Below, in pieces: positions 26,810 to 36,466 of a DNA stretch of 64,000 bases; positions within the stretch are counted from its first letter, which is position 1, and every line of letters starts with the position of its first letter. The translations under genes were made by a program, and so were the position numbers. This DNA comes from Clostridium sp. (GTDB lineage: Bacteria > Bacillota > Clostridia > Clostridiales > Clostridiaceae): positions 3,473,958-3,537,957 of the forward strand of contig NZ_JAKVOI010000001.1 in assembly GCF_022482905.1 (NCBI RefSeq). Reading direction: 5' to 3'. The notes beneath the pieces were generated by a model. The model worked only from the letters and a program-made list of their open reading frames with translations, was not told the origin of the DNA and ran no database searches.

Positions 26810-28464
26810 CTTATACCTGCAGGTTTCTTATTAGACTTTTCCCACTTGCATGCATAGTCTTCCAGTACGTTGTGGAGCACCTCACCTATTTTTTTATAAT
26901 CTTCATCCTCCAGGTTGGCGAGGGATATTCTTATGGACCATTCAGGTCCCTTGAATCCAGCTCCGCTCAGCAGTACTATTGAAGATTTTTCTGCAAGCGA
27001 GAACAATATGTCCACAGGCTTGTAATTGGATTTTAGATATCCTGTAAATTCCTCACCATAAAAATTTTGAGACAGTTCAAGTATATCAAATTCGGTGTAG
27101 TAGGAAGCACTGTACGGATCTTCTGTTAAATCCAGTCCCAGACTTTCAAAGAGCTTTCTTTTACGCCTCCTGCAGATATCCTGTATAATCTGCTTGTAAC
27201 TGTGGTTTCTGTCAATAAGGGAAAATACGGCGAAAAAAGCCATTTGAACCTGCTGGGGTGTGGACAGTCCGGCGGTATGGTTCAAGGCAACCTGTCTGCT
27301 GTCTGCAGCTATTCTGTCTATAAATTTTATGTTTTCCGGATTAGTGGACAGTGCTTCATAACGCCTTCTGGCTGATTTTCTTTCGTGTTCCGGCAGTGCT
27401 TCAAGCAGATGGTCAAATACATTTTGTCTTGCCAGGGAAATAGTACCGAGACGCCATCCTGTAACTCCGAAATATTTTGAAAAGGAGTATACCCCTATTG
27501 TATTGAAGGGGAGGTATGATGCCGCAGACTTAAAATCATCTACAAAAGTGCCATAGACATCATCTGATATTACCATGAGATTCGGATTGTATTTTTTTAC
27601 TATGGCTGTCAGTTTTTCCATGGATTCGGGTCTTATGGCCACAGAAGGCGGATTACTCGGATTTACCAGAAATAATGCCTTTATGTCATTATTGGCAAGC
27701 TTTTCGATTTCCTCATCGGAGTAGTGCCAGCTCTTTTGACCGTTTCGGGAAAATTCAGAGGCCTGAATGTTGATGATCTTGAAACCATAACGGGGTATGA
27801 GCGGAATTTCCAGATAAGGAGTGAAAATAGGAGTCATGATTGCAATGGTATCATCTATTTCCAGGAGGTTGTTTGCAATGAGCGAATCGAATATATAGCA
27901 CATCCCGGCAGTTGCTCCCTCTACTGCAAACATGTCAAACTCAGGGGATGGATCTTCAGAGTATATTTCTTCTTTCAGGTAATCCTGAACCACATCTGCA
28001 ATATGCGGCAGTATCCTTACAGGCGAAGGATAGTTGTCGCCTATTATTCCATCTGCCAGTTCATAGATCCAATTATCGGGATCAAATCCCTTTTGTTCCG
28101 TTCCGTAATTTATTATTTCATTTAGCAGGTTCATTCCAGGCATATAACTGTGTTTCTCCGCATATTTTTTGAATTCCTCCGCTATACCTGTTTTTTTGGG
28201 CATGCCTGCCAGTAAATTCTGACAGTCACATGTTTTCCAGGTCTTCCTTGCTGCGTGTACTGCAAATTGGCCGAATGTAAAAAATGCTTCTCTGGGTGGA
28301 GCAGCCGTCCAGTTTGGGTTTCCCCTGCCTGCATCTAAAAGCGTATGTGCACTTTTTTTACCTTCATCCCTGGCAAGCTGAATTAGGCTGTTTCTCAATT
28401 CAAAAGGGCTTATTATGCCGTAGATTCTTTCTATTTCCATACGTTCAATGTTTTTTGTATTCAT
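26806..28464 (-). CDS. asdA: Bifunctional aspartate transaminase / aspartate 4-decarboxylase
   Basis: A 552-residue PLP enzyme of the AsD family: LLDAGRGNPNW near residue 45, FAVEGATAGMCYIFDSL, NPSNPP, the PLP lysine motif YSFSKYFGVTGWRLG and C-terminal GPEWSIRISLANL. The family makes alanine and CO2 from aspartate or transaminates aspartate with 2-oxoglutarate. The length (about 530-550) is right. It lacks the usual AspT aspartate:alanine antiporter neighbour. It is divergent from amtB. Confidence 0.88.
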   Translation of the reverse strand: MNTKNIERMEIERIYGIISPFELRNSLIQLARDEGKKSAHTLLDAGRGNPNWTAAPPREAFFTFGQFAVHAARKTWKTCDCQNLLAGMPKKTGIAEEFKKYAEKHSYMPGMNLLNEIINYGTEQKGFDPDNWIYELADGIIGDNYPSPVRILPHIADVVQDYLKEEIYSEDPSPEFDMFAVEGATAGMCYIFDSLIANNLLEIDDTIAIMTPIFTPYLEIPLIPRYGFKIINIQASEFSRNGQKSWHYSDEEIEKLANNDIKALFLVNPSNPPSVAIRPESMEKLTAIVKKYNPNLMVISDDVYGTFVDDFKSAASYLPFNTIGVYSFSKYFGVTGWRLGTISLARQNVFDHLLEALPEHERKSARRRYEALSTNPENIKFIDRIAADSRQVALNHTAGLSTPQQVQMAFFAVFSLIDRNHSYKQIIQDICRRRKRKLFESLGLDLTEDPYSASYYTEFDILELSQNFYGEEFTGYLKSNYKPVDILFSLAEKSSIVLLSGAGFKGPEWSIRISLANLEDEDYKKIGEVLHNVLEDYACKWEKSNKKPAGIS

Positions 28465-28620
28465 AAAAATTCTCCGTTACTAAATTATTGTTTATTGCAA
28501 TTTCATTTTTTATGGTCTGCAGAATTATACGAAATTATTCTTCATTGAACATATAGATAAAATAACAAATCTAATAAAATCTTAATATTTCTATTGATAA
28601 TATGCCTAAAAACGAGTAAA

Positions 28621-28657
28621 ATATAAACAAGTTTTTTAAAAGCTTGTTTATATTTTT
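28621..28657 (+). terminator. Terminator-like hairpin in the amtB leader
   Basis: ATATAAACAAG (28621-28631) pairs with CTTGTTTATAT (28643-28653), then TTTTATT. The upstream gene diverges from amtB, so this hairpin has no gene to terminate on the + strand and may be an attenuator controlling amtB. Confidence 0.5.
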
Positions 28658-28692
28658 ATTCTTAATTTTTATTTTTTAGAGGAGGTCTTTTT

Positions 28693-29916
28693 ATGATAAG
28701 TGGAGTAGATACTACGTTTGTAATTGTATGCGCGGCGTTGGTAATGATAATGACTCCGGGATTGGCTTTATTTTATGCAGGAATGGTAAGAGGAAAGAAT
28801 AGCTTGAACAGTACTCTTCACAGTTATTCAGCTCTCGCTATAGTATCTGTACAGTGGATACTTATAGGATATACACTTAGTTTTGGTACGGATATTGGAG
28901 GATTTTTAGGAGGTTTTAATTTTGCAGGATTAAAGGGAGTTGGTTTCGCAGCAAATCCGGATTATTCTGCTACAATACCTCAGCAGGTATTTATGTTATT
29001 TCAAATGATGTTCGCAATAATAACTCCAGCACTTATATCAGGATCAATAGCAGAAAGAATGAAGTTTTTACCATGGGTTGCTTTTCTAATACTTTGGACA
29101 ACCTTCGTATACGACCCGATTGCCCACTGGGTATGGGGTGCAGGTGGATGGTTAAAGAATCTTGGAGCTCTCGATTTTGCAGGTGGAGATGTAGTCCATA
29201 TAAGTTCAGGAGTATCGGCACTTGTAGCAGCCATTATGCTTGGCAAGAGGAAAAATGTCGGGAAACCAAGTAACCTGCCTATGACCTGCATGGGAGCTGC
29301 AGTGCTCTGGTTTGGATGGTACGGTTTCAACGCAGGAAGTGCACTGGCCGTAAACAGCGTGGCTGTAAATGCTTTTATAACTACAAATACTGCGGCAGCA
29401 GCTTCAGCTTTGAGTTGGAGTCTGTGTGAGCTTGCATATAGAAAGAAAGTAACTTCTCTTGGAGTTGCAAGTGGAATAGTTGCAGGTCTTGTAGCAATAA
29501 CACCCGGTGCAGGTTTTGTAAGTCCTCTTGCTTCAATTCTTATAGGGCTGATAGGAGGAGCAATTTGTTATACATCGGTTACATTTGCAAAATCCAAATT
29601 TGGATATGATGATGCACTTGATGCTTTTGGATGCCATGGTGTAGGTGGTATATGGGGCGGAATTGCAACGGGAATATTTGCATGGCAGGCAATAAACTCT
29701 GCTGGTGCAAACGGACTTATTCATGGAAATCCCAAATTGGTTCTGATACAGATTATAGGTATTCTGGCAAGTGTGATTTACTCCGCAGTAGTTACATTTA
29801 TTATAATCAAAATAATTAAGGCTGTAAGCGGCATAAGAGTAAGTGACAAAGCCGAGGAAACTGGATTGGATGTTACAGAACATGGTGAGGAAGCTTATGG
29901 TGGATTGAACAGCTGA
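28693..29916 (+). CDS. amtB: Ammonium transporter AmtB
   Basis: A 407-residue Amt/Rh protein with 11 expected transmembrane helices: TPGLALFYAGMVRGKN, PIAHWVWGAGGWL, DFAGGDVVHISSGVSALV, and AFGCHGVGGIWGGIATG with the pore histidines. It moves ammonium across the membrane and is gated by the PII protein encoded 99 bases downstream. RBS AGAGGAGG. Full length. Confidence 0.95.
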   Translation: MISGVDTTFVIVCAALVMIMTPGLALFYAGMVRGKNSLNSTLHSYSALAIVSVQWILIGYTLSFGTDIGGFLGGFNFAGLKGVGFAANPDYSATIPQQVFMLFQMMFAIITPALISGSIAERMKFLPWVAFLILWTTFVYDPIAHWVWGAGGWLKNLGALDFAGGDVVHISSGVSALVAAIMLGKRKNVGKPSNLPMTCMGAAVLWFGWYGFNAGSALAVNSVAVNAFITTNTAAAASALSWSLCELAYRKKVTSLGVASGIVAGLVAITPGAGFVSPLASILIGLIGGAICYTSVTFAKSKFGYDDALDAFGCHGVGGIWGGIATGIFAWQAINSAGANGLIHGNPKLVLIQIIGILASVIYSAVVTFIIIKIIKAVSGIRVSDKAEETGLDVTEHGEEAYGGLNS

Positions 29917-30015
29917 TAAATTTATTTGGGATGTTGACTAAATTAAATAAATTAGCATAGAATTATATTATAGTAATTTGCATTATAAAAATGTATTATA
30001 AAAGGAGGTATAATC

Positions 30016-30384
30016 ATGGCTGATAAGCTTACAAAAATAGATATTATTACTTCACAGGGGAAGTTTGAGGAATTGAAAAAGGCTCTTGGTGATATCGGAA
30101 TTGCCGGGATGACTGTTACCAATGTTCTGGGGTGCGGAATGCAAAAGGGACACAAGGAATATTATCGTGGCTTGACAATGGATATAAATCTTCTTCCAAA
30201 AATAAAAGTAGAAGTAATAGTTTCCGAGATACCTGTTGAAACCGTGGTTGAAACTGCAAAGAAGGTTCTCCACACTGGAGAAATAGGCGATGGAAAAATA
30301 TTTGTATATGATGTACAGAATGTTATACGAATAAGTACCGGAGATGAAGGAAAAGCTGCCCTTCAATATAAGAAGGAAAGCTGA
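30016..30384 (+). CDS. glnK: Nitrogen regulatory PII protein (GlnB/GlnK type)
   Basis: A 122-residue PII protein with NVLGCGMQKGHKEYYRGLTMDINLLPKIKVEV, containing the T-loop tyrosine region (residues 49-50), and the C-terminal GEIGDGKIFVYDVQNVIRI. The gene order amtB-glnK indicates the partner that blocks AmtB when cellular nitrogen is high. RBS AAAGGAGG. T-loop sequence (GHKEYYRG) is longer in basic residues than E. coli GlnK but normal for clostridia. Confidence 0.92.
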   Translation: MADKLTKIDIITSQGKFEELKKALGDIGIAGMTVTNVLGCGMQKGHKEYYRGLTMDINLLPKIKVEVIVSEIPVETVVETAKKVLHTGEIGDGKIFVYDVQNVIRISTGDEGKAALQYKKES

Positions 30385-30390
30385 ATCATA

Positions 30391-30432
30391 CAGGGACGTA
30401 CAGGATTAATTTCCATGTATGTCCTTGTTTTT
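30391..30432 (+). terminator. Intrinsic terminator after glnK
   Basis: CAGGGACGTACA and the complementary TGTATGTCCTTG flank a short loop, followed by TTTTT. Confidence 0.75.
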
Positions 30433-30493
30433 ATAGAGATTTTATTCTACAATTATAATTGTATATTAAATAATTGCATATGGAGTGATGATT

Positions 30494-31447
30494 ATGAAGA
30501 TTTCAGTTATCGAACCGCTTGGACTTTCCGAAGATGAACTCAGAAACATTGCGAAACCGATTACAGACAGAGGACATGAACTTGTAATCTATAACAATAA
30601 AGTTACAGACACAGGGATTTTAAAAGAGAGAGTTCGTGATTCAGAAGTAATTGTACTTGCGAATATGCCACTTAAAGGTGAGGTAATAGCCACCGATGAT
30701 AAACTCAAGATGATTTCCATAGCTTTTACAGGAGTTGACCATGTTGAGCTTAAAGCATGCGGCAAAAATGTGGTTGTTTCAAACGCAGCAGGCTATAGTA
30801 CGGATTCTGTAGCCGAGCTTGCAATAGGACTCACTCTATCGCTTCTCAGAAACATCGTACCATTGGACAGGTCTACCAGGGAGGGAAAGACAAAAGACGG
30901 ATACAGCCAGAGAGATCTGAGCGGGAAAACATTTGGCGTAATTGGAACCGGAGCAATTGGATCTGCAGTCTGCAGACTGGCAAAGGCATTCGGGTGCAGT
31001 GTTCTTGCATATAATAGAAGCAGAAAGCAAGAACTTGAGAGTATTGGCATAAAATATGTAACGTTGGATGAACTCCTTTCAAAAAGTGATGTTGTTTCAG
31101 TCCATCTTCCTCAAAATGATGACACAAAGGGGCTCATAAGCAGTGAAAAAATTGCCTTGATGAAGGAAAGTGCCCTGCTTATAAATGCAGCGAGAGGGCC
31201 GATTGTCGACAATGCAGCTCTTGCACAGGCATTGAAAGCTGGAAAGCTTGGAGGGGCAGGGATAGACGTATTTGACAGTGAGCCGCCTCTTGAGGACATA
31301 TATCCTCTTTTGGATGCACCAAACACGGTACTTACTCCACATATAGGATTTGCAACAAAGGAAGCTATGGTAAGGAGGGCACATATAACCTTCGAGAACA
31401 TAATCAAATGGCTTGATGGACAGCCTCAGAATCTGGTGAAATTCTAA
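30494..31447 (+). CDS. D-isomer 2-hydroxyacid dehydrogenase (NAD-dependent)
   Basis: A 317-residue protein with the D-2-hydroxyacid dehydrogenase pattern: NAAGYSTDSVAELAIGL, nucleotide fold FGVIGTGAIGSAVCRLAKAFG, INAARGPIVDNAALAQAL, GAGIDVFDSEPPL and catalytic His in LTPHIGFAT. The exact substrate (glyoxylate, hydroxypyruvate, phosphoglycerate or others) is not visible. I prefer ATG 30494, 8 bases after GGAG; GTG 30485 and ATG 30488 are alternatives in the same frame. Confidence 0.85.
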   Translation: MKISVIEPLGLSEDELRNIAKPITDRGHELVIYNNKVTDTGILKERVRDSEVIVLANMPLKGEVIATDDKLKMISIAFTGVDHVELKACGKNVVVSNAAGYSTDSVAELAIGLTLSLLRNIVPLDRSTREGKTKDGYSQRDLSGKTFGVIGTGAIGSAVCRLAKAFGCSVLAYNRSRKQELESIGIKYVTLDELLSKSDVVSVHLPQNDDTKGLISSEKIALMKESALLINAARGPIVDNAALAQALKAGKLGGAGIDVFDSEPPLEDIYPLLDAPNTVLTPHIGFATKEAMVRRAHITFENIIKWLDGQPQNLVKF

Positions 31448-31528
31448 TCTGTATTTAAATAGGCCTTGCAAATGTGCAGGGCTTTATTTAATATATTATA
31501 CATATAATGTATTAAGGGGGAATATCTA

Positions 31529-34500
31529 TTGAGTATAAAATTTATATACGGAAGGTCCGGAAGTGGAAAAAGCCACTACTGCTTTTGGGATATCGGCAGA
31601 AAAATTCAATGTAACGGACCAGATCCCCTTATATTGATTGTACCGGAACAGTTCTCATTTCAAACGGAGAAAAATATAATAGAAAGTATAGGGCATAACG
31701 GAATATTGAAGGTTAAGGTTGTAAGCTTCAAAAGGATGGCGGATTATGTAATGGATGAAGTGGGAGGAGAAACAAACAGGCATATCAATGATTCGGGAAA
31801 GAGCATACTTCTATATAAAATACTTGAGGAGAACAGGGATAAATTGAAGGTTTTCAAGAAAGGTGCCAGGAAAAGGGGGCTTGTATCCGATATTTCAACA
31901 ACTATAAAGGAGTTTAAAAGGTATGGTATAAACCCTGATGGATTGAAAGACATCATAAATGGAAATAAGGTGAAAAATCCATCTCTATACAATAAGCTGA
32001 GTGACGTAGCAACGGTATTTTCACAGTTCCAGAGCAGGATGAAGCAGAGTTATGTGGATGATGAAGATAAACTTGACATATTGACACAAAAGCTTGATGA
32101 ATCCTCCATGTTTGATGGTGCACAGGTATGGGTTGATGAGTTCTCTACTTTTACCCCGCAGGAATACAATATACTGGAAAAAATAATGATACGGGCTGAT
32201 AAAGTGAATTTTACACTCTGCATGGATTCAAATGATGATCTCTTTCTGCCCTGCGGAACTACAGAAAAAAAGTTACTTGAAATGGCAGAACGGAATAACA
32301 TCTGCTATGAAAAACCCGTTGTTCTGAGCGGCAGACCATGCTATAAGTTCAAATACAGCAGTGAGCTTCAGCATCTGGAAAGCTACATGCTCTCATATCC
32401 ATACAGACAGTATGAATACAAGCCTAAAAATATAAGTATACTCAGATCTCTGAACAAATACACCGAAGTGGAAAATACGGCAAGAAATATAATTTCATTA
32501 TGCAGGGACAACAATTTCAGATTCAGGGACATGGCAGTTGTAAGTGGCGATCTAGAAGGCTACGAAAATATAATAAAGGCTGTGTTTACACAATATGGCA
32601 TACCGTTTTTCATTGATAAAAAGAGAAATATAGACGACAATCCAATAGTAATTTTAATAATTTCCGCAGTAAATATAATTTCCCAAAACTGGTCCTATGA
32701 GTCGGTATTCAGATATTTGAAGACCTGGCTTCTTGACTTTGACAATGAAGATATAGATCTGTTGGAAAACTATGTTCTGGAAAATGGGATAAAAGGTTCA
32801 AAATGGACAATGGAGAAACCATGGGAATTCAGGATGAGCTACAGTACCAATGAAAACGAGGATGACAACCAGGAGGAGCTCCTGCAGAAGATAAACTCCA
32901 TAAGGGACAGAGTAAGGGAACCTATTATAAAACTGTCCTCCTCCATCAAGGGAAGAAAAAGCGGCAGGGACAAATGTATCGGACTTTACAATTTCATATG
33001 TGATATAAAAATACCTGAGAAGATAGAAAATATAATAGTTGAATTCAAGGAAAGTTCACGTCTTGACAAAGCCAGGGAATACAGTCAGATATGGAACATA
33101 GTCATGGATACCCTGGATCAGATAGTAGATACCACAGGTAATGATGTCTTCGGCATGGATACCTTCAGCCATATACTTGAAGCTGGATTCAGCGAGTATA
33201 AAATAGGTGTCATACCGCCTTCTCTTGATCAGGTACTCGTAGGAAGTATTAGCAGGATAAGGAGTCATGATATAAAGGCACTTTATATAGTTGGTGCAAA
33301 TGATGGGATTTTTCCCGCATGCATGGTTTCTGATGGAATCCTTACGGACGGAGACAGGGACGAACTCAGGGAGATGGGTATGGAACTTGTGGAAAACAGC
33401 AGGACGAGAGCCTTTGAAGAGAGATTTCTCATATATACAACCTTGACTATAATGAGTAGGTATCTCAGGATCAGTTATGCCATAGGAGATGATGAGGGAA
33501 AGTCGAAGAGACCGTCTATTATAATATCCAGGCTGAAAAAAATTTTCCCGGAACTTGTAGAAGAAAGTGATCTTATTGATGAAGGTGTTGAGACAAAAGG
33601 CGGAATGGAATCTGTGAGCGTACCCGGGGCCACTTTCAACAAGCTTATTCAGAATATAAGATATGATTCGCTAAAAAAGGCTGCTGATCCAGTCTGGCTT
33701 GATGTATACAGATGGTATGAAGGCAGTAAGGACTGGAGTGCTAAGTTGAACAGCATACTTGAAGGATTCAGCTACACCAATGAAATGGAGATAGCAGATA
33801 CCAGAAAGGTAAGAAATCTCTATGGAAAACATCTCAACATGAGTGTTTCAAGGCTTGAAAAATTTGTACAGTGTCCATTTGCATACTTTGTACAGTACGG
33901 TTTGAAGGCAGGGGAGAGGAGAATATACAATCTTACACCTCCTGACATAGGAAGCTTCATGCACAGTGTACTTCAGGTATTTTCCACCAAATTAAAGGAG
34001 GAAAAACTTACATGGAGGGACATAGACAAAGAATGGTGCAGCCAAAATGTCTCCCTTGTAATTGAAAATATGCTTGAGGAAAGGCCAAATTCAATATTGA
34101 ACAGTTCAAACAGATACAGACATATTACAACAAGACTGAGAAGGGTTGTTACAAGAGCTGTCTGGCTTGTGACGGAGCACATAAAAAAGAGCCGATTTGA
34201 TCCGGAGGGATATGAGGTTTCCTTTGGAAAGTCCGGAGATTTTCCGCCTATTTCAGTGAAGCTCCATTCAGGTGAGGAAATAAGCCTCTCGGGAAGGGTT
34301 GACAGAATAGATATAATGAGACAAGATGGGGCAGACTATCTGAGGGTGATAGATTACAAATCCGGAGTAAAGGAATTTGATATTTCAGATCTATATTACG
34401 GACTTCAGATACAGCTTCTCGTATATCTGGATGTGATACTTTCTGAAATTGAAAAGCAGACGGAAAAAGCTGCCATTCCGGGAGGAATGCTGTACTTCAA

Positions 34501-34963
34501 GCTGGATGATCCCATAATCAGCGGCAAGGAAGGCATGACGTACGAAGAAATAGAAAGAAAAATAGTAAAAAGCCTCAGGATGAACGGGCTACTGCTGGAT
34601 GATCCTGATATAATAAGGGATATGGATGACAGCATTGATGGAGCTTCGGATATAATACCGGCATCCATAAAAAAGGACGGCAATATTTCATACGGCAGAT
34701 CATCTGTTGCTACACTGGACCAGTTCAACATGCTTAGAAAGTATGTGAGAATTACCATGGCAGATGTATGCGAGAGGATACTTGAAGGTGATATAGAAAT
34801 TTCACCCTGCAGGGAAAATCTGAAAAGCGGCTGTGATTTTTGTATTTATTCTGCCATATGCCAGTTTGATGTTATGGTAAGGGGAAACAGATACAATGTA
34901 CTTCAGAAAAAGAGCGTAGATGAGATATGGAGGGATATAGAAAGACAAGTAAATGATAGATAA
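31529..34963 (+). CDS. addB: ATP-dependent helicase/nuclease subunit AddB
   Basis: A 1144-residue protein beginning [15 protein letters not shown] (Walker A), then LIVPEQFSFQTE, and ending in a RecB-type nuclease domain (VSRLEKFVQCPFAYFVQYGL, LRVIDYKSGVKEFD) with the Fe-S cysteines CRENLKSGCDFCIYSAIC. This is AddB of AddAB, the double-strand break resection complex. The start is TTG 31529 after AAGGGGGAA. The usual partner addA does not follow; MgtC and SurE genes do. Confidence 0.93.
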   Translation: MSIKFIYGRSGSGKSHYCFWDIGRKIQCNGPDPLILIVPEQFSFQTEKNIIESIGHNGILKVKVVSFKRMADYVMDEVGGETNRHINDSGKSILLYKILEENRDKLKVFKKGARKRGLVSDISTTIKEFKRYGINPDGLKDIINGNKVKNPSLYNKLSDVATVFSQFQSRMKQSYVDDEDKLDILTQKLDESSMFDGAQVWVDEFSTFTPQEYNILEKIMIRADKVNFTLCMDSNDDLFLPCGTTEKKLLEMAERNNICYEKPVVLSGRPCYKFKYSSELQHLESYMLSYPYRQYEYKPKNISILRSLNKYTEVENTARNIISLCRDNNFRFRDMAVVSGDLEGYENIIKAVFTQYGIPFFIDKKRNIDDNPIVILIISAVNIISQNWSYESVFRYLKTWLLDFDNEDIDLLENYVLENGIKGSKWTMEKPWEFRMSYSTNENEDDNQEELLQKINSIRDRVREPIIKLSSSIKGRKSGRDKCIGLYNFICDIKIPEKIENIIVEFKESSRLDKAREYSQIWNIVMDTLDQIVDTTGNDVFGMDTFSHILEAGFSEYKIGVIPPSLDQVLVGSISRIRSHDIKALYIVGANDGIFPACMVSDGILTDGDRDELREMGMELVENSRTRAFEERFLIYTTLTIMSRYLRISYAIGDDEGKSKRPSIIISRLKKIFPELVEESDLIDEGVETKGGMESVSVPGATFNKLIQNIRYDSLKKAADPVWLDVYRWYEGSKDWSAKLNSILEGFSYTNEMEIADTRKVRNLYGKHLNMSVSRLEKFVQCPFAYFVQYGLKAGERRIYNLTPPDIGSFMHSVLQVFSTKLKEEKLTWRDIDKEWCSQNVSLVIENMLEERPNSILNSSNRYRHITTRLRRVVTRAVWLVTEHIKKSRFDPEGYEVSFGKSGDFPPISVKLHSGEEISLSGRVDRIDIMRQDGADYLRVIDYKSGVKEFDISDLYYGLQIQLLVYLDVILSEIEKQTEKAAIPGGMLYFKLDDPIISGKEGMTYEEIERKIVKSLRMNGLLLDDPDIIRDMDDSIDGASDIIPASIKKDGNISYGRSSVATLDQFNMLRKYVRITMADVCERILEGDIEISPCRENLKSGCDFCIYSAICQFDVMVRGNRYNVLQKKSVDEIWRDIERQVNDR

Positions 34964-34977
34964 GGGGGATATTTATA

Positions 34978-35640
34978 ATGAATGAATGGGAGATGATATT
35001 GAGACTGCTTCTGGCAGGTGTGCTCGGAGCATTTATAGGATTTGAGAGAAGAAGCCATTTCAAGGATGCGGGACTCAGGACACATTTTGTAGTTTCACTT
35101 GGAAGTGCTCTTATAATGCTCGTATCAAAATATGGCTTTTTTGATCTTGCAGGAATTGATTCTGTAGGACTTGATCCAAGCAGGGTGGCTGCACAGGTTG
35201 TAAGCGGGATTGGATTTCTCGGGGCGGGAACTATAATAGTGGAGCACCAGTATGTAAGAGGTCTTACTACTGCCGCTGGATTATGGGCTACGGCAGGCAT
35301 CGGCCTTGCTATTGGAGCTGGAATGTATATACCGGGGGCAAGTGCCACCCTTCTCATACTTGTAGGACTTGAGATATTCAACAAACTTCAGAGAAGTGCC
35401 CTGTATTCCATTGTAAAGGCAGATATGTCCATAGAAGGTGTAAATCCCTCGTTGGATGTGTTGAAGGATTCAAAAATGAGAATATCGAATATACGTGTAG
35501 ACAGGCATCACAATAAAAAAGACAGGGATTTTGAAGTAAGAATTACATTCAGGCTGTACAGTAAAAGTCCGGATGATACCAGACAGATTATGATAAGTCT
35601 TCTTAAAGTAGAATATGTAAAAAATGTGAATGTAGATTGA
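34978..35640 (+). CDS. MgtC/SapB family membrane protein
   Basis: A 220-residue protein with about five transmembrane segments and the family signatures LLAGVLGAFIGFERRS, AGLRTHFVVSLGSALIML, RVAAQVVSGIGFLGAGTII and GLTTAAGLWATAGIGLAIGAG, then a cytoplasmic C-terminal ACT-like domain. The family is linked to Mg2+ limitation and membrane energetics. It starts 14 bases after addB, so it is probably co-transcribed. Confidence 0.9.
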   Translation: MNEWEMILRLLLAGVLGAFIGFERRSHFKDAGLRTHFVVSLGSALIMLVSKYGFFDLAGIDSVGLDPSRVAAQVVSGIGFLGAGTIIVEHQYVRGLTTAAGLWATAGIGLAIGAGMYIPGASATLLILVGLEIFNKLQRSALYSIVKADMSIEGVNPSLDVLKDSKMRISNIRVDRHHNKKDRDFEVRITFRLYSKSPDDTRQIMISLLKVEYVKNVNVD

Positions 35641-35667
35641 TGATAATATTGATTTGGAGGTAAATAT

Positions 35668-36441
35668 ATGAAATTGTTGTTGACCAATGATGATGGAATA
35701 AATGCACAGGGACTTTACACCCTGGCAAAACACCTTGAAGAGGATAATGAAATTATAATCGCCGCACCATCGCAGCAGAGAAGTGCCAGCAGTCATTCCA
35801 TAACTGTGGCAAGGGGGATAGCGGTGAGACAGAAAAAAATTCAGGGAATAAGAGCCGAGGCATACAGTGTAGACGGTACTCCGGCGGACTGTGTCAGGGT
35901 TGCAGTGGATAAAATAGCAGGAGATGTGGACATGGTAATATCGGGAATAAATGAAGGGTATAATGTAGGAATCGATGTAGTGTATTCTGGAACAGTTTCT
36001 GCTGCAATTGAAGCTGCTCTCTGCAAAATACCTTCCATGGCAGTATCCATGGGTGTGGGTCAGCCCGGATATGACTATAATATAGCTGCGGACTATGCAA
36101 GACAGGTTCTGAATACTGCAAAACAAAAAAGATACCTCAAGGATGATATAGTGCTGAGCCTCAATGTACCGCCTTTGAAGCAGGAGGATATAAAGGGCAT
36201 AAAGGTATGCAGAACAGGCTTTAAAATGTATGATGATTTTTACGTAGAAAAAGAGGATGAAAACAAAAATAAAGATTTTCATCGTCAGGGGAAATTGACG
36301 GGATACGATGTGGAAGGAACGGATCTCTACTATATAAGGAGAGGTTATGCCACACTTACGCCACTTCACTATGATTTGACAAACCATGATATATTGAACA
36401 ATGTCAAGAATATATTTGAGCAGAGAAAAAATGGACAGTGA
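35668..36441 (+). CDS. surE: 5'/3'-nucleotidase SurE
   Basis: A 257-residue protein with the SurE N-terminal metal site LLTNDDGINAQGL, APSQQRSASSHS, SVDGTPADCVRVAV and SGINEGYNVGIDVVYSGTVSAAIEA. SurE removes phosphate from nucleoside monophosphates and is used in stationary phase. RBS TTGGAGG. Its stop codon lies in the terminator stem at 36425. Confidence 0.95.
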   Translation: MKLLLTNDDGINAQGLYTLAKHLEEDNEIIIAAPSQQRSASSHSITVARGIAVRQKKIQGIRAEAYSVDGTPADCVRVAVDKIAGDVDMVISGINEGYNVGIDVVYSGTVSAAIEAALCKIPSMAVSMGVGQPGYDYNIAADYARQVLNTAKQKRYLKDDIVLSLNVPPLKQEDIKGIKVCRTGFKMYDDFYVEKEDENKNKDFHRQGKLTGYDVEGTDLYYIRRGYATLTPLHYDLTNHDILNNVKNIFEQRKNGQ

Positions 36442-36464
36442 AGCATTTCACTGTCCATTTTTTC
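36425..36464. terminator. Bidirectional terminator between surE and cotJC
   Basis: AAAAAATGGACAGTGAA pairs with TTCACTGTCCATTTTTT, with T runs on both strands. It serves the converging surE and cotJ transcripts. Confidence 0.88.
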
Positions 36465-36466
36465 TA

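Noticed and set aside
35470-36387. 305-codon minus-strand frame opposite surE
   Set aside because: It is a shadow of surE and mgtC; composition is rich in Tyr, Cys and His with no domain pattern.
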